Shown in pieces: positions 33,219-43,254 of a DNA stretch of 64,000 nt. Numbering within the stretch: the first letter of the stretch is position 1; each line of letters opens with the position of its first letter. The notes beneath the pieces were generated by a model. It saw only the letters and a program-made list of their open reading frames with translations. It searched no databases and was not told the DNA's origin. Source of the DNA: Nitzschia sp. DOCU1. Lineage: Eukaryota > Bacillariophyta > Bacillariophyceae > Bacillariales > Bacillariaceae. Position numbers and translations under genes: made by a program. The DNA lies in the NCBI GenBank assembly GCA_951394045.1, contig OX595995.1, positions 1,736,001 to 1,800,000 on the forward strand. The letters run 5' to 3'.

Positions 33219-35234
33219 CTAAAACGATGCGTCGTCAAGCACGAACGATTCTTCGTGTGCTGCCGTTTCAAAGAAACGATTTTGCTCTGCGTCGAAAGCG
33301 ACTCGGAATTGGCGTACTACTTCGCCCAAGGGGGCCACCTTCCACTCTTCTCCATGTTTTGTCTTGACCCAGAAGTGAGCATTGTTCTTGAGGCGATTCT
33401 TGATTGCCCGATAGATTGGTGGTCCAAACTCGTCGTCTGCATGTTCGTCCATGATTTCCTCGACTACCTTGCGCCAGGCCATGGTGCCAGGATGAGATTC
33501 GGAGCCAAAACAGACATCAGCGGGAACGGGCTTGGTGGGAGGAGGAGGAAGAGGCAAAGTATCAGCATCTTCCTTGACAGTACTAATCTTCTTCGTGTCC
33601 TCGAAAGCAGCTCGAAATCGGCGAACTACTTCGCCCTTGGAAGCCACCTTCCACTCTTCTTCTCCGTATTTTCCTTTAGCCCAGAAGCGGGCATTGTTCT
33701 TCAGGCGCTTTTTGATTGCCCGATGGATTGGAGGGCCAAACTCGTCGTCTGCATATTCGTCCATGATTTCTTCGACGACCTTGCGCCAGGCAATGGTACC
33801 AGGATGAGATTCGGAGCCAAAGCAGACATCATCGGGGGCGGGCTTGATGGGCGGAGAAGCAGGCAAAGTACTAGCAGCGTCGTCCTTAACAACCTTCTGC
33901 TGTGTCAGACTGTTGGTGGCATTTTTCGGGATGCTCTGGCATGTGCTAGAGTCCTTTCCATTATTGGTGCTCCTCGTCTTCTTTTTCCTCTCACTCGTGG
34001 GCTTCTTCGGGCTTTGGCATGGAGAATGTGTTCCATTCTTCGAGTGCATCATCTTCTGACTGGCGGGCTTTGGGGCTGGATGCTGCTGTGGATTTGGGAC
34101 GGCTCTTGCGAAAGGAATTTCAGCTTGTTCTCCTGATGCCGCCGGAGAAACTGATTTCAAGACCTCGGCTTTGCGAGGATGGTAGCAGCCATCTTCTTCA
34201 TCGTAGTGAATCTCAGTCTCATCATGCTCATATACATCGAAATTGAAAGGCCGCTCTCCAGCCTCCCCGGGGACGAAGCGAAGCATCTTGCCGCCGCTGA
34301 GCATGAAGTTTCGCACGTGAATGCAAATGCCAATGGCGAAAGCAATGTCGACCAGAACTACGGCCATGAACAGGTACCAAGGTGCAGCGACTCGAGCACC
34401 GAAAACCAAAAGTGCCATAAACATGATCAAAGAAAAGATTCCGAGAAACGTTTCCTTGCATTTGTCTGCTTTAGACAAATGAAACTCGTCGCGTGGGTAT
34501 GCGGAAAGCATACCTCGCTTCGGCAAAAGGTACAGTTCGACTTCGAAGGTCTCGTTTGGCCGATCAAAGGTTTTCTTGTGCAACTGACGAAAGACCTTGC
34601 GAACGATTTTACGCTCTCCGTTCACCACAATTGGATATTCAACATTCAAGATGCGATTCGTTGTAGTTTCAGTAACGGTTCCATGGGTAGTGCTTCCATA
34701 GAACATTCCAGGCGTAGTTGTGGCGTGAAAATCTTGTCGAACTTTCTTCTTGGCGCCTGTGACCAGGCCGACGATAGTTTTTCCTTGAGATGTGTATTCT
34801 TTGTTTAGCGGACCCAACATGATCCACGCCACAACAACGCCGAATACGAATATTCCAAATATCATTGCAGCGAACATCACCAAACTGATCAGGAACCAAG
34901 ATCTGGTTTCTTCATCGTCTTCATAGTAACAATCATAGTCCCAGCAGTCATCCAATCGACGTTGTCTGAAGAATGGGATAACTGCTGCAGCTACTACTGG
35001 TGTTACACAAAAAGGGTATGTTGAGGTCAAGTACTGGTAGGACGATATTCTGCTTTCCTTTCCTGTTATTGGTGACTTACTCGTAGTCTTCATCTCGTGG
35101 ATGTCCTCGCCTCCTGCGGACGGTGTGGCCAAAGCTTCCACGTTGTGGCGACAAGAAGAGCAGGAAAAGGCCAGCCACGTAGCATACAAAACCGAAAGTT
35201 TGGAAAGGCCAGTTTGATATTGTTTCGTCACCAT
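33219..35234 (-). CDS. Membrane protein with two C-terminal DUF6824-like domains
   Basis: The frame is open for 671 residues from ATG 35234. A probable 84-bp in-frame intron at 35080-34997 (GTAAGT...CAG, no stop) would give 643 residues. A hydrophobic N-terminus (about 12-30) may be a signal sequence. Transmembrane segments follow near LISLVMFAAMIFGIFVFGVV and near FLGIFSLIMFMALLVFGARV/PWYLFMAVVLVDIAFAIGIC, so two or three spans. The C-terminal half is Lys/Pro/Ser-rich and then carries two repeats of about 75 residues (unspliced positions about 469 and 573), each beginning DVCFGSESHPGT and containing AWRKVVEEIMDE, FGPPI and W. These resemble DUF6824, a domain abundant in diatoms and usually of unknown role. 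The two repeats are about 80% identical, so the duplication is recent. Confidence 0.78.
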   Translation of the reverse strand: MVTKQYQTGLSKLSVLYATWLAFSCSSCRHNVEALATPSAGGEDIHEMKTTSKSPITGKESRISSYQYLTSTYPFCVTPVVAAAVIPFFRQRRLDDCWDYDCYYEDDEETRSWFLISLVMFAAMIFGIFVFGVVVAWIMLGPLNKEYTSQGKTIVGLVTGAKKKVRQDFHATTTPGMFYGSTTHGTVTETTTNRILNVEYPIVVNGERKIVRKVFRQLHKKTFDRPNETFEVELYLLPKRGMLSAYPRDEFHLSKADKCKETFLGIFSLIMFMALLVFGARVAAPWYLFMAVVLVDIAFAIGICIHVRNFMLSGGKMLRFVPGEAGERPFNFDVYEHDETEIHYDEEDGCYHPRKAEVLKSVSPAASGEQAEIPFARAVPNPQQHPAPKPASQKMMHSKNGTHSPCQSPKKPTSERKKKTRSTNNGKDSSTCQSIPKNATNSLTQQKVVKDDAASTLPASPPIKPAPDDVCFGSESHPGTIAWRKVVEEIMDEYADDEFGPPIHRAIKKRLKNNARFWAKGKYGEEEWKVASKGEVVRRFRAAFEDTKKISTVKEDADTLPLPPPPTKPVPADVCFGSESHPGTMAWRKVVEEIMDEHADDEFGPPIYRAIKNRLKNNAHFWVKTKHGEEWKVAPLGEVVRQFRVAFDAEQNRFFETAAHEESFVLDDASF

Positions 35235-35677
35235 TTTGCTAATATGTCCGCCTTCTTTTTGCTGATGTTGATTGTTTGTGGGGACGATCTTCTTCTAGTA
35301 CAATCAACGCGGGTCTGCCGACCCGTTCGCTTCGATGATATCTACCCAACCAAACATCGGCAGCAGAGGCAAGACTATCCAGAACAGGGCTTCGCATCGA
35401 CTTAAAAAGATCTCTTCAGTTCGGATCAGGAACAGAGTAGTCGACGTTCGCATTGGAGACCAAGGCAACAACGAGTACATGCGAGTAATATTATCATAGA
35501 GAAAAAATGGGCCCTGGCAGTCAGATTCCATCATAGATATGTGCCATTTCGCCTGATGCCGAAAACGGCGTCTCTTTCTTTGCTACGGCAGGTGGCATTC
35601 AGATTCCGTCATAATTCTAATATTGAATGACATGCGTCTCGACTGTCGTGACCACCCGGGAGAATAAATAGCAAAAA

Positions 35678-35795
35678 ATGCACGCGCTCCCGGAATATCG
35701 GCAGGTCCTTAATGCGAATAATACGCAAGTTTGCACGCGCTCCCAGAACATCGGCAGATCCTTAATGCGAATAATACGCAAGTTCGAATTTGTCC
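35678..35795. repeat. 59-bp tandem duplication
   Basis: Two adjacent copies of a unit starting GCACGCGCTCCC and ending AATAATACGCAAGTT, with few differences. Confidence 0.8.
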
Positions 35796-36430
35796 ATCCT
35801 GGTGAACCCGAACTGTCAAGATCTTCTTTCTTGGCCGATGCTGCTAACGCTAACCCTTTCTGCTTCTCGTTTTGTTAGTATTGCGACGATCATTGTCCCG
35901 GACAGGGCGGAAGTACACCAAGCGGAGTCTATGCAAGACTGCATCAGGAAAATAAATGGCATTCATCCTTGGCTCTTAGCTCGACCCGATGTCGGGGGAG
36001 GATGTGGAGTCACGCGGTAGCGTTTCTTGTCCTCCATCATCTCATTGACATTTTGCACGTTGTTGCCGTCATTGTTGACTGCAAGCGGCAAAATTTTTCT
36101 TCCATAACACGATGAGGATGAAAGTAGCTAGTAGGCTCAAGAATACAGGCCAATGTGATTTGATGGATGATTGATCGACGCTTTTCAATGCGAACACACC
36201 ATCTCGAGTCCCAGCCATCGAATGAATCACCGATAGTTTTCGCACCAAAAGCACGCGCGCATTCCGTCACGCCTGACGCGCTCAACTTTTAGTAGGAGCC
36301 GACTATTCGGACTCGAAAGCGAGCAGGATCTTTGCGAGTGCCCCGCCGACGGGTAACTTGCCACACTGACGGATGGGGAAATGAAAAATACTATGGAGGT
36401 CGAAGTCGATTCGGCGCGCAGTGCTTGGAA

Positions 36431-36530
36431 CTTAGCATAAGTATTCTACGCAGAGCTTCAAATTTAGCATAAGTATTCCACGCACAGCTTCAAATTTAGC
36501 ATAAGTATGTACGCAGAGCTACGAATTTAG
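36431..36530. repeat. Three-unit tandem repeat, about 36-38 bp
   Basis: Units contain TTAGCATAAGTATTC, ACGCA and GCTTCAAA. The third is shortened and diverged. Confidence 0.75.
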
Positions 36531-36596
36531 CTTCACCCGCGCATCGCGTTGCTTCCGAACCACGCACAATAACACAACAATAGCCAAAGAGTGGCG

Positions 36597-36880
36597 AACG
36601 CGGCTGTTCCGAAAGCGCGTGGTTGCAAAATAGTGTGTTACGAAACTGCGTGTTGTGAAATCTCGGGAAATCACTGGAGTTACGAAAGCGCGTCTTGCGA
36701 AATCGCGTTGTGGTGCGAAAGGGCTTCTTATGAAATCTTGTTTTACGAAATTGCGTCTTGTGAAGTCTTAGGAAATCGCGTAGTGTTACGAAAGCGAGTG
36801 GTGCGAAATCGCGTCTTACGAAATATTGTGTTCCGAAAAGCGTGCATTGCGAAATCTAGTGTGACGAAAGCGCGTGCTCT
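36597..36880. repeat. Degenerate short tandem array (ACGAAAGCGCGT / GCGAAATC)
   Basis: About a dozen alternating motifs of 12-24 bp with GCGAAAT or ACGAAA cores, separated by CGCGT. A Cys- and Glu-rich reading frame through it is a by-product of the repeat. Confidence 0.65.
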
Positions 36881-37737
36881 ACTAGCTACCGATAGTACTT
36901 GCGTCGTCGTCTACTGGGGCCGTGAAGTAGGGAAATGTTAATGATAATGCTCCGGCTAGCACTGGCGTCGTTGACGCCGACGCCCCCGCCGCTATAGTCC
37001 TAAAGTAACATAACAAGACAGAGCAAGAACATTAGCAGTGATGTGGCTGGCATGATCGCTATTGCTCTCGCAGATCTAGCTAGCTAGAGTAGTGGTGTTA
37101 TTCGTTGAGTGAATGTAGTCATACAGCTCTAGGAGCATGCAGCTTACAGATCTTTCAGAGAGATCCAAAGCGATCCTCGTGGCTGTCTCGGCAAGAAGAG
37201 TAGCAAGGATCTTAGTTTACCAGAAAGCGATTCCGTGCTTCGCGCGGAATCGAGCTAATCAAAATCTCATCCGTCAGTGTGGAAAATTTGCCCCGCCGAC
37301 AGCGTCCGATTCATTCGTGACCGCGGCGCCCTCTCGGCAATAATGGAAAATTCCATTTTGCTCCAAGGATCAGAGCTGGAAAGAAACTCTCTCAAGGATT
37401 GTTTTGACTAGCGGCAAAAGACGGAGATTTGTTGTTGTTGACCGATGCGATAATGGAGTAGTGAGGAATGCACATAACATGGTGGTGGGGGTGTGAGATG
37501 TACTGTAGGCCTTCAATCAATTCAATGTTGTGCTATCAATTTTAGGCTCCGGTGCTATTTGAAAATCCGGACGCCAAAAAAATCCATCCAAGAAGGAAGC
37601 GTATCTTTTGTCATCGGGACCCGGATCTTCGTGTCAGGCAATAGAGATCTGCGCTCACCATGAGAAGAGGGGAGGGGCACCCATCACCACATCGTCACTA
37701 CCATTCGCTCCTTTTGATCTTCCACATCAAACATAAG

Positions 37738-39232
37738 ATGGTACCTTTTCGAATAGTGGTCATATTCATAGTTGAGCTGTTGCTAGGATGCCCGTTTCTG
37801 CTGCGGGGTGCAACGTCTTTTGTCCTGCCTGCACCGAAGACCTGCCGTCCGAGTTGGCGGTCGCTGACGACGACCGTAAAGCCCCATGTGCCAGATTTCG
37901 GATTGTTTGGCCATCAAAGGCATGCGATATCCCCGGGCTTGTCGGCGTCTACGAGTGAAGAGAACGATAATTCCGTGGGCCCGTCAACGGTTGCTGGTTT
38001 ACCTAGCAGCAGCAACGACAACAAAACCACGCCGGCGCCTCTCGACGCCTTGGGAAAGTTTCTGCACCTGCTGTACAGAGGCGCGACCCTGCCTTTCCCG
38101 AATCTTCGCAATCTCTCCAACCAGGCTACCAGAACGAAGAAGGAAACTGGCAAGGTTCGAGTAGGCTTTTCACTCCGAGAATCCGTTGTGGCCATTGTCG
38201 TATATTTGGCATTGGGCGTGGTATCATACAGCTCGACCCTACTGCAGCACGATAAAGCCTGGAGTATGGTAGATGCCTTATATTTTGGTGGTACGTACGC
38301 TAATGACATAACTGGGTTTGTGGCCTCTATTATCTGACAGCCGTCGTCCCACATCATCAACGTTATGGTCAGTCGTTACCTTCACTAGCGTAGGATATGG
38401 AGATCTTTGTCCCACAACCACAGCGGGAAAGCTATTTACCATATTATTTGGATTATCCGGGATCGCCTTGTTGGGTGCGGCTATTGCCACCATTGGGAGT
38501 AAATTGATAGAGCGAGAAAATGCCATGATTCATGCCGCTCAAGAAGCCAGTCGAAAACAAATGATGCATTTGTTTCATTCCTTTGCATCAAATTCATCAT
38601 CGTCGGCAACCACCAAACTACAAGCTAAAACAGACATCCAAAATACAGATGTTGTTGCTCCGTTGTGGCTTCAAACAATCGGCAATCTAGTCAAAAAGTC
38701 ATTCCCTGCCATTTTGGCGCTGGTGACCGGCGGGACTATCATGGGGCGTATTGAAGGTTGGTCTATCACCGACTCGATTTACTATTCCTTCATTACAGCC
38801 GGTACCTTGGGTTATGGTGATTTCTCGCCGGCTTCTCGTCGTGGCCGGATCTGGGGTATTTTCTTTATTCCTTTAGCGGTTGCTGCTGCCGGAGACATGT
38901 TGGGAAATGTCGCGTCGGCTCTCATGGAACGACGCCAAAAAGAGTTCTACGAATCGCTCTTGCAACGTGAGCTGGACATTAGTCGACTCTTGGAGATGGA
39001 TACTGACCACGATGGTCAAGTTTCTAGAGAAGAATATGTCCATTTCATGCTAAGAGAAATGGAGTTGGTATCTGAAGATCAGTTGGAAGACCTGTATGCT
39101 CAATTTCGCCGGCTCGATACCGATGGGGGAGGCTTTTTAGACAAGAATGACCTGCAGGTGAAACTTTATCAACGAGATATTGAAAAGCACCTTCGTCATG
39201 AAGATGAGGATGAACAAACAGGGGACAAGTAA
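37738..39232 (+). CDS. Two-pore K+ channel with EF-hands, probably plastid (thylakoid)
   Basis: Two exons, 37738-38290 and 38373-39232, with an 82-bp GTACGT...CAG intron; 470 residues. The join gives DALYFGVVTFTSVGYGD, a standard first pore (filter VGYGD, 191-195). The second filter is LGYGD (330-334) in ITAGTLGYGDF. Two EF-hands follow: DTDHDGQVSREE (394-405) and DTDGGGFLDKND (433-444), the second with Asp instead of Glu at the last position. This is the layout of plant TPK channels, which are Ca2+-regulated. The N-terminus MVPFRIVVIFIVELLLGC is a signal peptide followed by GATSF-VLPAP, close to the diatom ASAFAP motif with Phe at +1, and a basic Ser/Thr-rich stretch, as in plastid-targeted proteins. 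A thylakoid channel like TPK3 is inferred. The start at 37738 was chosen to fit this targeting signal. Confidence 0.88.
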
Positions 39233-40084
39233 AGCAAATCCAGCAGCATTTGAAATTACAAGGACAAACCTGCAGCGATGAGGGATGACCGTGGTCCCTT
39301 GTGAAAGCCCGCACTGCTTTTGGGCAAGATTACCTCCTCTTCAATAATGCTTTCAAGAGCAATCCACCAGCGATGGCAGGAGAGTCAGCTCGGATGTTGA
39401 TGGTATTTGGCGGCGTCGCGGGTATCAAAAATAGTATGGGACAACGTATTAGAGTACCAAATGTTGTTGACAATAGGTTTTACCATCGTCGTTGAATCAG
39501 CCGCAGCTGACCGTCAAGGAATTGTGAGGTCCATCTATTGTATTTGGATTGCCCAGCAAATTTCTTTAACTAATACAACGAATCATTTCAACGACGGAGA
39601 CGCACCAACTCTAACAATGGATAAAAGTGCTATTCTTATGTGCAATCCGAAACCACCTTTTGAGCCTTGTTTTCACAGACTACTATGGGGTAGTAAGAGC
39701 TCTCTACTAGAGAGTAGTAGCCTATGGCGGTGCGGTCGTACAGTCAACTGCCTATGAGAAAGTAGGGAATGACATTGTCCTCCAAGCTATCATGTCGCAA
39801 GGGGAGCCCATTCATTCACTGCGGACATGCACCTCGGGGCATATTAGTCCCGAATCCGCCTTGGGGCATATTCCAACATCTTCAGACAGTGCAGTATTCT
39901 CCCCACGAGTCCCGAATCCACTTTAGTGTATTTTCGTGATTGAACCTTGACAGCTACTCTAGTAGAGAGCAACTTCAGCGATCCTCACTTAAAGGCAGTT
40001 CGTGGGTTCCTTATTATGCCGCATTCGGTTTGCCTAGATCTCTCGGCTCGGCCGGCGCTACATCCAGCTGCCGCCGGAAAATTC
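39233..40084. other. Intergenic between K+ channel and mobile region
   Basis: No gene is supported. A short stem-loop (about 39680-39725, built on CTACTA/TAGTAG) and a repeated phrase about CGGGGCATATTAGTCCCGAA / TTGGGGCATATT (about 39830-39930) are the only features. Confidence 0.45.
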
Positions 40085-40203
40085 CAAGTTTCGCGCGCAG
40101 CGCGAAACTTTCGGGCCGAGCGAAGCGAGGCCCGCCACGGTTGAAATGACGAAACTTCCGAAACTTCGACCGTTGGGCCGTCGCGCGCGGGGACCAATCG
40201 ACG

Positions 40204-40851
40204 ATGGCGCCGAAACTCAAACGAGCTACGACTCCTTTCGACAAAACAAGTTTGCTTCCAAACGACTTGGTGGCCATCCACCAACAAGGCATTCAAGACA
40301 AGATGAAACAACAAAGCAACAATCATCAAGAAGAAGAAGGCAACATGAATGAAGCGAGAATCCACCGCACCGACCGCAAAGAACAATCCAACAAGCGACA
40401 CACCAAGCGCAAGCAAGTATCCTTCTCATGCAAAGGGGACGATGGTACCTTCATGGCGAATAGCTATCAGTTTGCTGCCACAATTTATGGGCACCCACGC
40501 CCATACAAACGTCCAGGGTATGGTGTCGCCAATGGCAGACGGTATAACCCCAACAATGCCGACCAAGTTGGCTTCATCAAGGCTCTTGAAACCCTCTACA
40601 AACAAGATACTGCGACATCATATTTTGGATCTGTGGAGGTTCAGATTACGGTTCTATTTTATGTTTCGAAAAAGAAGAATGCTGATATTGACAATCTGCT
40701 AAAATTCCTGCTTGATGCACTACAAAAAGCGAGGCTTTATGACAATGATATCCAGATTAGTAAAGTTTTGGCTGAAAGACGATCCGTGCAGGATGAAGAT
40801 CTTGCAAGGACATACTTTATTGTAGAGAAAAGAATAATTGAAATAGATTAA
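40204..40851 (+). CDS. RusA-family Holliday junction resolvase
   Basis: A single exon of 215 residues. Residues 1-70 are a basic, Gln-rich leader with no recognised fold. Residues about 72-212 match RusA: YGHPRPYKRPG near the start, then NADIDNLLKFLLDAL and YDNDIQISK. The catalytic Asp pair and Lys of the family (D-x-D-N-x-x-K) are D161, D163 and K167, and the third Asp is D182, so the enzyme looks active. RusA resolves Holliday junctions and is typical of phages and bacteria; in a diatom nuclear genome it suggests transfer from phage, virus or bacterium. No introns are present. It lies tail to tail, 51 bp, with the tyrosine recombinase gene, so a role in element excision or replication is inferred. 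Confidence 0.83.
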   Translation: MAPKLKRATTPFDKTSLLPNDLVAIHQQGIQDKMKQQSNNHQEEEGNMNEARIHRTDRKEQSNKRHTKRKQVSFSCKGDDGTFMANSYQFAATIYGHPRPYKRPGYGVANGRRYNPNNADQVGFIKALETLYKQDTATSYFGSVEVQITVLFYVSKKKNADIDNLLKFLLDALQKARLYDNDIQISKVLAERRSVQDEDLARTYFIVEKRIIEID

Positions 40852-40902
40852 ATGACCTAGATTGATGATTATAGCAACTTAGTAGTGTTAGTGTTCTAGT
40901 GC

Positions 40903-43254
40903 TTACTTGCTGGGCGACATCACACTCTTGACGAAGTAGGATAGCAGTGTGCCAGCACAAGCGTTGGCATCCTTGCTATTGGTGGTTGCAACCCCACCGG
41001 CTGCCTCTCTTTGTTTCTTTTCTGCCAAATAGCGAGTACCCAGGCCAAGGACATTGCCCTTTAGTTTACCAATGGATTTTACATCACCAATAGGGATTCC
41101 ATCCATCATAGCCCTCATCGCAACTAACACCGTGTACTGGACATCGTCGGTTAGCTTTTCCAACTCCTCATCGTTCAAACTATTACCAATGGAAAGCTGC
41201 TTTTCCTGATCAGGTGTCCAGGAGGCTTGCAGTAGCTCCATTGCTGCACGGTACTTGGACTGATCTTTGTCGCTGAAAATGGAGAGGTGCAGCTTGTGCA
41301 GTTGACCACGATGCCTCTGCAACCTCCCGTCCCCATACATGTCTTGTAGTACATGCTTTAACTCAACTCCGGACCCTCCCTTTTTAGCAACAAGTGCTGC
41401 CTTTGATCCATATACCAGCATTGCCTTCATCTTGTTGCTGGGAGTAACAGCTTTTGCAGCAACACTAGCCATCAATCCACTTTCAGGGCTGGTCACATGC
41501 GACGCCGCTGTCGGTAGGTTGTTGACAGAATCTTCATCTGAAACATCGTCAATCTCAGCCAATCTGCGTTTACTGCCCAATAGTTTCATCAATTTCTCGT
41601 TTTGTTTGATGATCACAGCATTCTGTGCCATCAATGCACTGTGCTGCGACAGCACTTGACTCAACAGCATGGATTGTTGCTGCTGGATCGACTGTTGCTG
41701 CTGCAGCATTTCTGTATGTTTTCCCACCACAGGTACAAGATTTTGACGGTTCGCATACTCGATGCCAACATTATTGCGGCTCCTGAAATCGTCACCAATC
41801 GCTTGGCTCCATTTAGTCAGAAGCTCCATTGCATGGTTTGTGTCTCTTGCAATATTCTGCTCCAACATAACACGGATCAATTTTTCATTCATGGGATTTG
41901 TCGTGTTGTACTTTGCCAACGACTGTGGAAAATATAGAATTGCAGAAGCAGTGCACGTCCATAAGAAGGGAGTCAAAAAGATGCTGTAGTCCAAGCCAAC
42001 AAACTTTGGACCCGAGATAATGTAGAGATGGTTGTGAAACTTGCGAATTTTCTGCAGGTCGTCTTCTGGCAGTGTTGGCGGAATGCGCATTGGTAGATTG
42101 TTTGCATTTGGATCAAACCAACCTGCCAAGGAGCAGAAAGGAGGATAAGTCAATGCTGGCGCCACATCACGATATGCGGGCTTGTCTGCTGTATCGCTGG
42201 GTGCCCAGCAGCCCCTTGTTACTCGTTGCTCACGAGTTATGTCACGATTGTTGATTGCAAGAAAATTGTTGGACCCCATGCGCAGACTTTTGGCTGTAGT
42301 GCTTTTGCGATATGATTGGTCACAATATTGACGCAGCCACTTAGTTGTTTGAGTTGCAACTGATGCATCAGAAATGGCATGCAACGAGGGGAACATGAAT
42401 TTGGCAATTTGTGCATCGCGTTCCGAGCGATACAGCCCATTCTCAGCTGCAAAAAAGCAAGCAAATGCATGGTAGAGGTCTGTCTCCAAGTCTGAATCCG
42501 GGGGATTGCTCCCAAAAGTAAGGGGTGTCTTCTTCAACACCTTGAGTTGACGCCACATGGTTTCAAAATGTTCAAAATTGGTGTCCCACACACAGTCGTC
42601 ATACCGTAGAAACTTGGGCTCGCCACCACGACCTACTCCATAGTATGTCATCATAATGATGGCTCGCTTCTCAAAGTTCTGATTTGTTCTTGTTGCTTCC
42701 TTTATAATCATTGACATGATGGAGTGCAGGTCCCTTCCCTGCTTTGAACTCCAGTTAGAATTGCTTCGTTCCTTGAAACGAACATACTCAGAGCGTACAA
42801 CACGATACAGTGGTCGAGTATTTGCGTCCTGTGAGTCTGTGCCCTTGTCAAACTGACTTCGTTTTGCAATGTTTTGGAGCCGGTCCACAACGTCTTTGGA
42901 CCATTCTTCATCATTCCAGGCCTCGTGACTTGGAAACTTTGCTTTGAGGGCCTCTCGTACATTCCCCCAGTACTTTGCCTTGGACGAGGCCTCCAAGAAT
43001 TTTCCACTTGTATTGTTCTGTAGAATCTTTGATTCAGCATACCACTCTCCAAATGATTCTAGAAGAATTTGCATGTTATCAGCTTCGACGTAGACTTCAG
43101 TGATGTCATCCAGAAGTGGGTCACCACGGTCCTCTTGGAATCGATTGAAGGATGCGATGCCAGAATTACGCAGAGCCTTGGTTGCCTTTGCACGACCATA
43201 CATCGTCTTGCGTAGGCTAACATTGTTCGTTGCAAGGTTGAGCTGAGTAGACAT
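40903..43254 (-). CDS. Tyrosine recombinase-like protein (Crypton-type)
   Basis: A single exon of 783 residues. Residues about 50-185 may be the DNA-binding arm. The catalytic domain shows YYGVGRGGEPKFLRYDDC (Arg box I, R209), KSLRMGSNN (box II, R325, with Lys at the usual His of HxxR), RGCW (347-350) and the candidate nucleophile Tyr in KPAYRDV (Y361). This spacing fits phage-integrase-type recombinases of eukaryotic Crypton elements. The C-terminal part has a Gln-rich coiled coil (QQQQSIQQQQSMLLSQVL, about 520-570) and a Ser/Ala-rich linker. The frame is intact. Cryptons integrate a circular intermediate by recombination. Whether this gene still moves DNA is unknown. Confidence 0.72.
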   Translation of the reverse strand: MSTQLNLATNNVSLRKTMYGRAKATKALRNSGIASFNRFQEDRGDPLLDDITEVYVEADNMQILLESFGEWYAESKILQNNTSGKFLEASSKAKYWGNVREALKAKFPSHEAWNDEEWSKDVVDRLQNIAKRSQFDKGTDSQDANTRPLYRVVRSEYVRFKERSNSNWSSKQGRDLHSIMSMIIKEATRTNQNFEKRAIIMMTYYGVGRGGEPKFLRYDDCVWDTNFEHFETMWRQLKVLKKTPLTFGSNPPDSDLETDLYHAFACFFAAENGLYRSERDAQIAKFMFPSLHAISDASVATQTTKWLRQYCDQSYRKSTTAKSLRMGSNNFLAINNRDITREQRVTRGCWAPSDTADKPAYRDVAPALTYPPFCSLAGWFDPNANNLPMRIPPTLPEDDLQKIRKFHNHLYIISGPKFVGLDYSIFLTPFLWTCTASAILYFPQSLAKYNTTNPMNEKLIRVMLEQNIARDTNHAMELLTKWSQAIGDDFRSRNNVGIEYANRQNLVPVVGKHTEMLQQQQSIQQQQSMLLSQVLSQHSALMAQNAVIIKQNEKLMKLLGSKRRLAEIDDVSDEDSVNNLPTAASHVTSPESGLMASVAAKAVTPSNKMKAMLVYGSKAALVAKKGGSGVELKHVLQDMYGDGRLQRHRGQLHKLHLSIFSDKDQSKYRAAMELLQASWTPDQEKQLSIGNSLNDEELEKLTDDVQYTVLVAMRAMMDGIPIGDVKSIGKLKGNVLGLGTRYLAEKKQREAAGGVATTNSKDANACAGTLLSYFVKSVMSPSK

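Larger units (their letters stand above)
35235..37737. other. Gene desert of 2.5 kb with three local repeats
   Basis: Only short, unsupported frames occur. The stretch holds a 59-bp tandem duplication (35678-35795), a three-unit repeat (36431-36530) and a degenerate GCGAAAT/ACGAAA array (36597-36880). The last few hundred bases are the 5' flank of the K+ channel gene; an in-frame ATG at 37660 is an alternative start for that gene. Confidence 0.6.

Noticed and set aside
36591..36941. A Cys-rich open frame that looks like a small secreted protein
   Set aside because: Its Cys and Glu residues come from the GCGAAAT/ACGAAA repeat read in one frame; there is no signal peptide.
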